Shown here: piece after piece, positions 23,880 through 33,139 of the stretch
Layout of the letters: each line of letters opens with the position of its first letter
Numbering within the stretch: the first letter of the stretch is position 1
Origin: Akkermansiaceae bacterium
Lineage (GTDB): Bacteria; Verrucomicrobiota; Verrucomicrobiia; Verrucomicrobiales; Akkermansiaceae
Assembly (NCBI GenBank): GCA_903934285.1
Contig: CAIZNN010000182.1
Location: 1-35,860, forward strand
Direction of reading: 5' to 3'
Length of the DNA stretch: 35,860 nucleotides
Position numbers and translations under genes: made by a program
Notes under the pieces: model-generated
The model's database searches: none
Seen by the model: the letters and a program-made list of their open reading frames with translations, nothing else
Told to the model about the DNA's origin: nothing

Positions 23880-26837
23880 TTCAATGATGAACCAGCTGAA
23901 GCCGTTGGCCGGGATGGTCAGCGGCAAGCGCGCGTTGCACTCGCGGTCGAGTTGATAGGTTTGGGGCGGGCCGTCCTGTTCGCGGATCCGCGCGCTGCTG
24001 CTCAACCCGGTGTAGTAGAGCGGCACAGTGAGATCCTTCTTTACCACCTCGTTGAGCGGATTGAACACCAGCAACATCCCCTTCTCCTTGTTGGACGGAT
24101 TGACGTGGAGGTAGTAGTCCAGCCCGCGGCCGTCGGGGCGGCGCAGGTGGATGATGTCGCCCTGGATGATGGCGCGGTAGCGGCGGTACCAATCCATCCA
24201 CTTCCTGAGCATCGCCTGGCTGTTAGGTCCGTCATAGAGGCGGTGACAGGTGACCGACACGGCCGCGCCGGAGGCCAGCAGGCCGAAGAACTGGCGCTCA
24301 TATTTATCGAGGCTCTGCTCCATGCCGCCGGGGAGCATGCGGGTGTTGACGTTGACCCCGCCCATGCTGGCGGTTTTATGCCAGGTGCCGTCAAAGACAT
24401 ATTGGCGGCAGATGAGGGTTTGCAGGACGATGTCGATGTTATCGACCGCCTCGCGGTAGCCCATGCTGGTGGACGTCTGGCCGTTGAGGAAATACCAATC
24501 GGGCACTGGCAGGAACAGATTGCGGCGCTGGCCTTCGTGGAAGACCCGGCACATCCACAGCCACTGCGCCCACTGCGAATCTTCCAGCCCTTTGTGGTGC
24601 GGATGGTCGGTGGCGGCGCAGCAATCACCGTGATACGGGCCGTCGGGGGTGAACGCGCCCATGCCGGCGCCCTCGATGGTCTTCCACATGTTAGTCCAAT
24701 ACATGTCGGCCCAGGCGCTGGCCGCGCAGGCGCTCTGGCCGAACATGCTGCCCGGCTGCTTGCTGGCCGGGTCGATGCAATTGAAGTTATCCTGGCGCGA
24801 CCCCCAACCGCGCGAGGCGATCATGAGTTCGTAGGCGCCGACGCGGATGCCCTTGGTTTTGGCATAGTCGCAGACGAGCTTCATGGCGTTGATATTGGCC
24901 GGCGACGCGTCGGAATGTTGGAACGAGCCGGTGAATCCCGGGGCTTGCAGGAACTCGAACCCGAGTTCGGCCATTTGGTCGAGCAAGGGGCCGAGGGTGC
25001 CGAGGTCGCTGGCATTGGGCGCGACGACGGTGGCCTGGCGTTCGGTGCTTTGCGGGGCGAGTTTCTTATAGAATTGGCGCTGGGCGAGGAAATGGCGTTC
25101 GCGCTCGCTGCTGTCGTTGAGGATTTCGAAGGTGCGGAACGCGGCGAAGGCCGCGCCGGGAGCGACCGACCAGTTAGGGCCGACGGTCGGGCGGCTCAGC
25201 AGCAACGCGCTTTCCGGGTTGCCGAGGAACAAATCCTCGGCCGGGTTGAGCGTGGCCATGCTCCCCCAGTCCGGATCGCGGACCAAGCGCGTCGTGCCCG
25301 CGCCAAACGAATACTGCTTGAACTTCGGGTCGCCGCCGCTGAAATGAATGCCCAGCGCGCTGCCTTCCTCATTGAAGTTTGCCGCGCCAAACGAATAGTC
25401 GCTTTCCACGTGCAACAGGCTCGACACGCCCGGTTGCACCGCCAGGTGCTCGCCCTCGAACTGGGTGACGACAACCTCCTTGGCCGCCCGGTTGTGGAGG
25501 GTGAAGGTCTTCATGATGACCGGCAGTCCTTGATAGATCTCGTAGTGCACATCCACCGCCACATCCTTGAGCGGCGCGGCAGCCCCGGCCGGCGGCGCAA
25601 AATGGAACGTCACACGGCTGCCCGCCGCCGGCCAGGGCGTGACGAGCGCATTGCACTTGGGTTGCCATTCGTACGGCTTGACGGTGGGCCCCACCGACAT
25701 GCCAGTTAGGCGGAAGGCCCCGGGCTTGGATTGCAGGCTCTCCAACCAGGCCGGGGTGATGAACGCGTGATCGGGCGCGCCGGTGAGGCCGCCGATTTCG
25801 CACCACTCGCCACCGTCGAGGCGCACGCGCAGCTCCGGCTTGATGGCCCTGACAAACTCCAGGTCCTTGTCGGAGCGGCGCAGGCTGATGCAGCCGAGGT
25901 TGCCATCGGTGACGAGGAAGGTGCGGCTGATGAGGCCGTTAGAGAGCATGACCCGCGCGCTCTGGTTGTTGGCGCCGGGCAACACCTGCACCGTGGCCGG
26001 CGTCGTGGGCGGCGTGAGCAGCCAATCGGCGGTGGCGGCCCGCTCGTCAAAGCGGCTGACCTTTGCCACGCCCGGGCTGGCCAGCAGCAAGTTCACCAGC
26101 TGCGCCCGCTCGGCGAGCACCGCCGCCCGCACCGCCTTGAGCTGCTTGTTATCCAACAAAAAGTCCGCGGTAGCATCGAACTGGCCCGGCGCGAACGTCG
26201 CATAGCGGACCTCGGCGACCCAGCCGGCGAAGCAATCGTTGTTAGGTGAGGTGGCACCGATGGAGAAATTCGCCAGGCCGCCGCCCACATCGGGCAGGGC
26301 GCACACCTTGCTGCCGTTGAGCCAGCCGGTGACTTGGCCGGCATCTTTGACGATGGCCAGATGGGTCCAGGTTTCCGGCTGCACCGGGCCGAGGTTGACG
26401 CTGCCGACGCCGCCGGCCAGCACGCTCCACTGGTTGTCATTTTGCGCCAGCAAGAACCCGCTGGCGCCGTTGCCATTGGCGAGCACGGCGTGCCAGCCGG
26501 CGGCGTTGCCCTTGAGCGCGTAGGCCCAGGCCTCGACGACGAAGTTATCGCCGCTGACCAGGTTGTTGGCCACGGCGTAGCACTGGCCGGGGTCCTCAAA
26601 CTTGACCGACGAGTCGAACTCCATGCGGCGTGCTTCCGGCCCGTTGGACATGACTTTGGGCGAGCCGTGGCGCGCCAGATCCGGCCCGCCCGGCGCGAGG
26701 CTCTTCCACACCTCCGGCGCGGCGGTGTCGCGGATGCCGCCGGCACCCTTGAGGTTGTAGTGCGCCACTTCCTGCACGGCGGCGCTGGCGGTGGCAAGCG
26801 ACAGCGCAATGGCGGGCAGTGATGTTAGTATGTTCAT
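23877..26837 (-). CDS. Secreted LamG-domain glycoside hydrolase-like protein
   Basis: A 986-residue protein from the ATG at 26837, with a signal peptide (MNILTSLPAIALSLATASA); a longer frame upstream adds residues without a signal. Residues about 25-230 are a LamG/concanavalin-like lectin module (FVVEAWAYALKGNAAGWHAV, TGWLNGSKVCAL, WVAEVRYA). Residues about 290-600 are a beta-sandwich, then a TIM-barrel-like region (about 610-880) with GIRVGAYELMIASRGWG, YHGDCCAATDHPHHKG and PVPDWYFLNGQ. A C-terminal beta domain ends NGFSWFIIE. It resembles clan GH-D/alpha-galactosidase-like exported proteins of Verrucomicrobia; I cannot give a numbered family or point to the catalytic acids with confidence. 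It is probably co-transcribed with the next hydrolase. Confidence 0.7.
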   Translation of the reverse strand: MNILTSLPAIALSLATASAAVQEVAHYNLKGAGGIRDTAAPEVWKSLAPGGPDLARHGSPKVMSNGPEARRMEFDSSVKFEDPGQCYAVANNLVSGDNFVVEAWAYALKGNAAGWHAVLANGNGASGFLLAQNDNQWSVLAGGVGSVNLGPVQPETWTHLAIVKDAGQVTGWLNGSKVCALPDVGGGLANFSIGATSPNNDCFAGWVAEVRYATFAPGQFDATADFLLDNKQLKAVRAAVLAERAQLVNLLLASPGVAKVSRFDERAATADWLLTPPTTPATVQVLPGANNQSARVMLSNGLISRTFLVTDGNLGCISLRRSDKDLEFVRAIKPELRVRLDGGEWCEIGGLTGAPDHAFITPAWLESLQSKPGAFRLTGMSVGPTVKPYEWQPKCNALVTPWPAAGSRVTFHFAPPAGAAAPLKDVAVDVHYEIYQGLPVIMKTFTLHNRAAKEVVVTQFEGEHLAVQPGVSSLLHVESDYSFGAANFNEEGSALGIHFSGGDPKFKQYSFGAGTTRLVRDPDWGSMATLNPAEDLFLGNPESALLLSRPTVGPNWSVAPGAAFAAFRTFEILNDSSERERHFLAQRQFYKKLAPQSTERQATVVAPNASDLGTLGPLLDQMAELGFEFLQAPGFTGSFQHSDASPANINAMKLVCDYAKTKGIRVGAYELMIASRGWGSRQDNFNCIDPASKQPGSMFGQSACAASAWADMYWTNMWKTIEGAGMGAFTPDGPYHGDCCAATDHPHHKGLEDSQWAQWLWMCRVFHEGQRRNLFLPVPDWYFLNGQTSTSMGYREAVDNIDIVLQTLICRQYVFDGTWHKTASMGGVNVNTRMLPGGMEQSLDKYERQFFGLLASGAAVSVTCHRLYDGPNSQAMLRKWMDWYRRYRAIIQGDIIHLRRPDGRGLDYYLHVNPSNKEKGMLLVFNPLNEVVKKDLTVPLYYTGLSSSARIREQDGPPQTYQLDRECNARLPLTIPANGFSWFIIE

Positions 26838-26840
26838 AAT

Positions 26841-26850
26841 GGAAGCTTCC
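26841..26850. promoter_or_regulatory. Palindrome GGAAGCTTCC at the LamG-GH start
   Basis: This perfect 10-bp palindrome ends three bases before the ATG at 26837. On the minus strand it offers a GGAAG that could pair with 16S rRNA, or a small hairpin over the ribosome-binding region. Confidence 0.35.
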
Positions 26851-26992
26851 GCGTCCCAGACCACGTCGGTGGCGGCGGCGTTTGTGATGGTGGCATGAGT
26901 GAGATTTCTGCCGGCGGAGGGTGCAATGGAAGCGGGCATGGTGTCCAGCGCCGATTGCTAAAACCTCCGACGGCCGGTGACCTCGCGATCAG

Positions 26993-28438
26993 TTAGCCGC
27001 CTCCGAGCAACCTTGCCACGAAGATCCTTGCGGTGGGGTTGTGTTTGAGGCGGCCGGCCAGGGCGATCTGACAGACGATGTAGGAACCCTCGCCCGATGG
27101 CAATTCGGCCGCCGCGAGCATTTGCTTCCATGCGGCCCCTTTCCAGACACCGTTGCCGTTGAGCAAAATCGGCGACCAGCCAGCGGCCTCAAAGAGGGTG
27201 TGCAGCAGCGGCGTGAAATGGGCGGCTTCAGGGTCGTACCAGCATTTGAAATCCTCTGGTTCGAAACCGGCCACCAGCGGATGACCCGTATTGCGGGAAA
27301 CAAATTCGCGCGGACACATGATGCACTCCTCAACGCGCAGCACCGAGCCTCCGATTTGATAGTCACCAGGCGGCAACTCAAGAAACACGACGCGTGCGCC
27401 GCGGGCGACTGCGCGGTCGAGTGACTTCCGGCGGCGATGGTAATCGGCATAGTCATCCACCAGAATCACTGACGGATTCTTGGCGGCCGCCTTCACGCCG
27501 GTTTCGGCGAGGAGTTGCGCGGCCTTGCCCGTGCCGGTGGCGATGACGGCAGCCAGGGCCGGCACTGCCAGCGAAGGGAAGACTTCGTAGTCGCAGCAAG
27601 TATCCACCAGGATCTTCGCGCCATCCGCGAGAGCAAGCCGGAGCGAATATTTCGTGCGGCGTTCCACCGTGGGTGCTTTGGGTGAGAAGAAGCCTTGGAA
27701 GGTGCTCTGCATTGCCACCACGGTGGCCGGTGCCTGCTGGGAGAAAATCACCTTGCCGTCCTGTTCGATTTGCCAGCGCAATGTGACTTTAGCGGTGTTT
27801 TGTTCCGTATCGTTGCTGATCCAGAACTCAAACGGCAGCACTTCGCCCGAGGTGAATTTCCAGCGGTCCGTGCGGATACTGACGGTCAGGGGTTCGAGGG
27901 CGTCGCTCGGCAAACAGGCGGGTCGCCCAGGCCTGGTGCCGCTGGCTCTCGCGCACCCAGGCCTCCAGCGTGTGCTGGGTGTCGAACCACATATAGTGGA
28001 ATTTCCCTGTCTGCGCGCCTTGGATAACATCCGGCGTCCACACCGACTCGTCCCTGCCCGGCAGCCATTTTGCCGGGTAGCGGCGGCGCATCAGATCCGC
28101 GGGATCGAGCCCCTCGGCACCGACCTCGCCGCAGGCGTATAGCCAATCGCGGTTGAGCGGCATCCAATATCCGCGATGGAGGCGTCCGAGTTCGAGGCCG
28201 TGGCCGTTATACCAACCGCAATAACAATGGTTGTCGGGGAGGGTTTCCGAAGGCGGATCATAATCCCCGTCCACATGCTTGATCACACGTTCCGGATTCA
28301 GGATGCGCACAGCGCGGTCGGCGGCCTCGAAAAACGCCTGTTGCTCCGGGCGGGTAAGGTGCCGGTGCGGCTTGCCACTGGCGTTGGGAAACGGCTCGTT
28401 GATATAGCCGATGATGATGTTGCAGTCAGAGGTCCGCC
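26993..28438 (-). pseudogene. GH2-type glycoside hydrolase, 5'-truncated and frameshifted
   Basis: The readable part starts at about 28430 with DCNIIIGYINEPFPNASGKP, containing the acid/base NEP of clan GH-A. It runs without a stop through NPERVIKHVDGDYDPPSETL and WLYACGEVGAEGLDP (probable nucleophile Glu) to WATRLFAER near 27915. There a one-base shift is needed to continue as DALEPLTVSIRTDRWKFTSG, GEVLPFEFWISND and a C-terminal part ending LLGGG at 26993. The upstream sandwich domains of GH2 are absent, and the next gene's stop lies only 186 bases away. Both catalytic acids remain but the enzyme cannot be made as one chain. The final TAA lies inside a CTAAC motif. Confidence 0.7.
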
Positions 28439-28624
28439 CACAGCATCCAGAACATCACGGTGACCAGGGAAGCGCGCGTGTAGGAAAGCGTTCCCACCCT
28501 GAAGGAATCGGAACTGAATATCCCCTTGTTGGCCGTGGATGGTGCCGGCTTCATTCGATGGTTTGGTGGGGCCGGCGCTGGACAACCTGATCGTCGAGGC
28601 GGGATGTTAGATGGAGGGCATGGC

Positions 28625-31339
28625 TCATGGTTTGGCGGGCAGGTCCCGCTTGATGGATTCCACAATCTGCCTGCCCATGAGTTGATAGGCGGGGGCCTTC
28701 CAATGAAAGCGGTCGCCGGCAGCGAGTTTGGCGCGCTTGTTTTCGACCAGGTTGTAGAGGTCGTTGACGGCGATGCCGGACTCGCGCATGATCCGGGCGG
28801 CGCTGGCGTTGCGGGTGGTGATGGTCGGGTTGTTCTCCGGGTCGAGCTCCGCGGGTTTGCCTTTCACGGTGATGGGCGTGCTGCTGGCCCAGATGATTTT
28901 GGCGGCGGGGGCGTGCTGGCGCAGGACGTCCACATACTTGAGCATCAGCGGCTCGTATTGGCCGTCGGGAATGCGGCCTTTCGGCCAGCCATGCAGACCG
29001 ATGTTGAAATGCACCACCGCGTAGGGCCCCTGTTGCAGGACTTTTTTCAAATTCCCATGGAGTCCCGGGTCATTTTCGGCGACTGGCGTCAGCCAGACAT
29101 CCACGGTCGCCTTGCCCTTCAATGCGGCGGCGACGCCCCCCCGGTAGCCGTTGCAGATCGAGTCGCCGATCAATAAAACGCGCGGCAATGCGGGATCCGG
29201 ATTGGCGGCGGGATAGAATTTCCACACGCCGGAACCGCCGGTGGTCAGGCCGAGTTGCTGGTCGCCGGCAGGAGTTTTCACCTCGGGTGTCGTTGCCCTG
29301 GGTTGGGCCGCAACCCGCGGCGAGCGGCGGCCGATTTTTTCAAAGGGGATCGGCACGAATCCGGCAATGCCGGTGTCGGCACCGGGTTTGAGGGCGAAGT
29401 TGCCTTTGACGCCATCGACGAATCGCGGGTCCTTGTCATTGGTCACCCAGTTGTCTTTGACGGTATTGGCATGTGGGCGCGGCTTCTTCCAGTAATCGAC
29501 GAATTCGGGATAACGTTGTGCCCACGGGGCCTTGTCGTGGTTCACCGCCGCGATGCGCTGTTGGAATATCGGGATCATGTCGCCGCGGAAGCCGGTTGGT
29601 TCCACCGCCTTGCGGCAGTCGATGAACAAGTTGTTCGTGATCGTGAAATCGCTGCCACCGGGAATGAACACGGTGCTGCGGTTGCCGGCACGATAGAACA
29701 CGTTGCCAACCACCTGGCTGGCGTCGCCGCCGGAGTCGTCAAAGTAGAGGCACCACGTCGTGTGCGCGGGTGCCAGATGATGCCAGTAGTTGTAGCGGAT
29801 GACGTTGCCGCGCTCGGTGGGGTCGCGGCCCATGTAGAAAGCGGCCATGTCATCGCCCTCCAGCATGACATGATGGATGTTGTTGTATTCGATGACATGC
29901 TCGTTGCCGTGCAGGTAGATGGCGAGCGCGGGGGCCTGGTGGATCTCGCAATGGGTGACGCGGTTGCCCACGCCGTCGATGTTGACCGCGCCGCGGTAGG
30001 TGCGGTCCCAGCGGTTGAAGTGGTGGATGTCGCAATTTTCCACGAAGTTGCCGGCGGGTGTCAGGGATTTGCGATCCCCGCCGCCGAGTGAGATGGCGCC
30101 TTCGCCAATGTTATAGATATGGCAATTGACGACCCCATGCCCGGTGCCGGCTTGGCGGTTGAAAGTGGTGTTGTCATAGATGTGCTCGTGCCAGGACCCG
30201 AGCTGGCGCGAGACCGGCGTGCCGGTGAAGGCGTGGCGGTAGTCCGGGTCCGGCGAGACGCCCCTGCCGATGCAGACCGCGACCATGCCGAGGTTGCGCA
30301 ACGTGCAGTTTTGGATGCGGGTGTTAGATCCGCGTTCGATATAGATGCCCATGCCGCGGGCATTTTCGAAAGTGATGCCGTCAACCACCACGCCGGTGGC
30401 CCCTTCGATGGCCACCATCGGTTCCTCCAGCATCGTGACCATCAGTTCGGCCTTGGCCGGGTCCGAGCCGGCGGGTGGCAGAAAATAGAGTTTTCCGGAT
30501 GCCTTGTCGGCGGCGAACTCGCCGGGAATGTCGATTTCCTCGATGAGATTCAAGGCAGTCCAGCGGTTCCACGGCCTGCCGGAGGAAAAGCCATACATAT
30601 GCGGCTGGACGGTGGTGAGCGTTTGCTTGTCCAGATCGATGGACTTCACCCGCACGGTGTTATCGGCGTAGCCATTCTCGAAGAGTCCGGTGATCCAGAT
30701 GTCCTTGGCCTGGGCCCAGCGGGCCGGCCGGCCGGTGGCTAACATGAAAGTGCCGCCGCGGACGGGCTTTTCCCCGCTGCGGGGCACGGAGCCCTTGTCC
30801 ACCACCTTGCCGATCGGCTCGCCGGGCTGGCCGCGATTGGGCCACTGCGCCAAGGCCAGTGGTTCGCCGTCCACGATCAACTCCAGCGGTGCCGGGACAT
30901 AGGGACGCCGGAAGCCGCGCGGCCCGATCTCACCGAAATCCCCAATGCCCAGTTGCCGCAGATCGATTTCCATCACCTTGCCCTTGGCTTCCGGAACCAG
31001 GCGCGCGAGGGTGGCTTGGTCGGAAACGGGTTTGACCGCGGAATTGGGAATGGTGACCCCGCCGGACAATCTAACATCCGCGCCGGGAGCGGCGCGGTAG
31101 GTGGTGCCGGAGTCCTGTTCGTTGAGCTCGAAGGTCTTGGTGAGCCGATAGGTGCCGGCGGCAAGACTCACGGTGGCATTCTTCGAGTGGCGCGCGGCGT
31201 CGCGGGCGCGTTCGAGCGTGGCGAACGGTTGTTCCCTCGTGCCGGGATTGCTGTCTTTGCCGCCGGTCGCGACATGGAAGTCGGCGGCGAGAACCGATGA
31301 GGCAAGGAGGGCAAACAGGATGGGCAGGGTGGGTTTCAT
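28625..31339 (-). CDS. Secreted beta-helix protein fused to an SGNH/GDSL hydrolase
   Basis: A 904-residue protein from the ATG at 31339, with signal peptide KPTLPILFALLASSVLA. Residues 19-80 begin like exported beta-helix proteins (FHVATGGKDSNPGTREQPFA, then TLERARDAAR). A right-handed parallel beta-helix spans about 300-600, with repeated short turns (GITFENARGMGIYIERG, NTRIQNCTLRN, GVVNCHIYNI, HVIEYNNIHHVM), as in pectate-lyase-like folds. After a linker, residues 721-904 are an SGNH hydrolase: VLLIGDSICNGY with Ser727, NIGLHGW, and GDRFHW with Asp876 and His879. The fusion suggests one protein that holds or cleaves a polysaccharide and removes ester groups. Its ATG overlaps the stop of a truncated URO-D gene (ATGA). 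Confidence 0.83.
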   Translation of the reverse strand: MKPTLPILFALLASSVLAADFHVATGGKDSNPGTREQPFATLERARDAARHSKNATVSLAAGTYRLTKTFELNEQDSGTTYRAAPGADVRLSGGVTIPNSAVKPVSDQATLARLVPEAKGKVMEIDLRQLGIGDFGEIGPRGFRRPYVPAPLELIVDGEPLALAQWPNRGQPGEPIGKVVDKGSVPRSGEKPVRGGTFMLATGRPARWAQAKDIWITGLFENGYADNTVRVKSIDLDKQTLTTVQPHMYGFSSGRPWNRWTALNLIEEIDIPGEFAADKASGKLYFLPPAGSDPAKAELMVTMLEEPMVAIEGATGVVVDGITFENARGMGIYIERGSNTRIQNCTLRNLGMVAVCIGRGVSPDPDYRHAFTGTPVSRQLGSWHEHIYDNTTFNRQAGTGHGVVNCHIYNIGEGAISLGGGDRKSLTPAGNFVENCDIHHFNRWDRTYRGAVNIDGVGNRVTHCEIHQAPALAIYLHGNEHVIEYNNIHHVMLEGDDMAAFYMGRDPTERGNVIRYNYWHHLAPAHTTWCLYFDDSGGDASQVVGNVFYRAGNRSTVFIPGGSDFTITNNLFIDCRKAVEPTGFRGDMIPIFQQRIAAVNHDKAPWAQRYPEFVDYWKKPRPHANTVKDNWVTNDKDPRFVDGVKGNFALKPGADTGIAGFVPIPFEKIGRRSPRVAAQPRATTPEVKTPAGDQQLGLTTGGSGVWKFYPAANPDPALPRVLLIGDSICNGYRGGVAAALKGKATVDVWLTPVAENDPGLHGNLKKVLQQGPYAVVHFNIGLHGWPKGRIPDGQYEPLMLKYVDVLRQHAPAAKIIWASSTPITVKGKPAELDPENNPTITTRNASAARIMRESGIAVNDLYNLVENKRAKLAAGDRFHWKAPAYQLMGRQIVESIKRDLPAKP

Positions 31340-31524
31340 TGGAATTGTCGTGGGCGGATGTCGGCAATGCCATCGATATGGAGTTCGGTCATCGCCTGTT
31401 CCGTGGAGCCAAATCTGGCGGCCAGCATGGCCCACACTTCATCGGTCGCCCAAATGTCGGTGGGGACGCGGTCGGTCGGTTGGTGGTGAATGGCGGCTAG
31501 AACGCGTTCGCGGGATGTCATCAT
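31336..31524 (-). pseudogene. Uroporphyrinogen decarboxylase-like N-terminal stub
   Basis: The 62-residue frame reads MMTSRERVLAAIHHQPTDRV, then PTDIWATDEVWAMLAARFG, then IDGIADIRPRQFQ. This matches the first strand and helices of URO-D/MtaA-like proteins (SRERVLAAL.H...DRVP.D), which are about 340 residues long; about 280 are missing. In carbohydrate loci such proteins are common but of unknown role. The stop overlaps the next gene's ATG as ATGA, and it begins 27 bases after the end of the broken GH36 gene, so it lies inside the operon. It is probably a deletion product. Confidence 0.7.
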
Positions 31525-31550
31525 GAGGATAGGGGCTTGGGGTGTGACGA

Positions 31551-33013
31551 TCAGGACGGGGCCATGAGCTGCAGGGTGACGGCAAACCCGCTGAAGGCAG
31601 GTTGTTGCGCAATGACGAGCTGGTTGGCGGCGGTTTCAACACCGTCGGGAAGATTGAAGCCGGATAGGATTTCCCACTTGCCCGGTCGTCGCGCTGCAGT
31701 TGGTGGTCGGTTTGCAGCCAGGCTTGCGAACCGTCATTGCACACCTCGAACTCAAACCAGATCCCGGGAATCAGACCCAGCGACCGGACGGCGTCACAGG
31801 TGGCTTTAAGACCGTCCGGAAAGCTCCGCAGGTCGATGATCCAGTCGCCGTTTTGCCCGAAAGCTCTGCTGGGGCGCTCGGCCCAACCGTCGTCAATGAC
31901 CAGATACTTGAAGCCCAGGGGCGCGATGCGCCTGGCGATGGCGACGATGCTTTCATGGCTGGGGTTGCCCCAGGAGGCGCACCAGTCGTTGAAGAGGACG
32001 GGCAGGTCGTCTTCGGTTGCAGGCTGGGCGCTGGCGGCGGCATCCTGCGCCAGGGTCAGGTGGTGCTGGAGCTGCTCCAAGTCACCGGCGACGGTGGCGA
32101 GCACCGCGTCTGGCGAGGCGAACGAGTCACCCGGTGCGATGGATTTCGACCAATGCCCGAACTCGCGGTCGGCGAGACCGCCGGAGATGGCCAGATCATC
32201 ACCCTGCCGATAGACTTCGAGCTGCCAGGATGACGCCAATTCGAGCTGGGCACCCCAGCAGACGCCGGCGGCGGTGTCCTCGACGGCCACCATTGGGAAA
32301 AACCCGCGCACGGGCAGGGAACCGAGTTGCCCGAAACGCTCGCAGAAAGCGGCATGTCCGCTCCACGATCGTTCCAGGTGCATTTCCTCGATCGTGCGGG
32401 ATTCCACGCGGCCCTCGGCGCTCCAGCATGAGCGGATCCGGTGGAGCCGGAGACGGTTGGGGGCGTCGGCGGCGGCGGCAAACGGCGTCACCCCGGTGAA
32501 ACTGAAACTGGCTAACAAATCAAGCGTCAGTGGAATCGCCGAGCGATTGTGGAACACGGTGCGCACCCTTAGGAATCCGGTACCGTGCTCCCAGCGCAAA
32601 ACATGGTCGGCGGCGAAGCCCGCGGCGGCGGCCAGCGAGGTGGTGATGGTGACGCCCTGTCCGTCTTCGGTCACCGACTGGTTCACGAAGCGGAGGGCCA
32701 GACAGGATGCACTGTTGCGCAGGGTGCGGCCTTGGGCAAACGCCCCGGGTCGGGCGAACCCGCGCACCAGCACTTGCACCAGCGGGTCCGGCGCATGGGC
32801 GGGCAGTGGCAGATACATTGCCGGCAAGCGGTGCACTTCCGGGCCATCCAGGTACTGGCGTTTCTGCCTGCGGTGGGCCGTGGCGGAGGTGGGCCAGAAC
32901 GAGAATTCGACAATGCCGGTGGCGGGGTTCAACGAATATCCGACGGTGGTCGCACCGAGCTGGCGCATGAAGTCGGGGTTGGCCGCGGAGAGTGAAATGG
33001 GTGTCATGATCAT
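31551..33013 (-). pseudogene. GH36 alpha-galactosidase-like enzyme, catalytic part deleted
   Basis: From the ATG at 33013 (or 33007) about 445 residues read as a GH36-like enzyme: an N-terminal beta-sandwich, then the barrel start NDWCASWGNPSHESI, the substrate-binding LVIDDGWAERPS (DDGW) and GLIPGIWFEFEVCNDGS. After TDHQLQRDD the frame becomes Pro/Ser/Arg-rich nonsense. In the alternative frame from about 31680 a credible C-terminus appears (GKWEILSGFNLPDGVETAAN, then FAVTLQLMAPS, stop at 31551). The piece carrying the nucleophile and acid/base Asp residues is therefore lost by a deletion that also shifts frame. It is not expected to be active. No signal peptide is visible. Confidence 0.75.
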
Positions 33014-33139
33014 GGCGTTGGCGGTGACGCGATCCCCGCGCCTTGCCTTCCGTCGCATTCCGGCGCGGCGGGAAGGATGACTGGCGATTGGACCACGGGC
33101 GGAATTTGTTAGGCTGTCGGCAACGTCATCACGGGGCGG

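Noticed and set aside
23952..25709. 585-codon plus-strand frame opposite the LamG-GH gene
   Set aside because: Antisense shadow. The minus strand carries a signal peptide, a LamG module and a coherent beta/barrel sequence.
28439..28540. Further upstream part of the GH2 fragment (FWMLWADL frame)
   Set aside because: It could be joined by a frame change near 28428, but the sequence does not resemble the expected barrel strand; left out of the pseudogene span.
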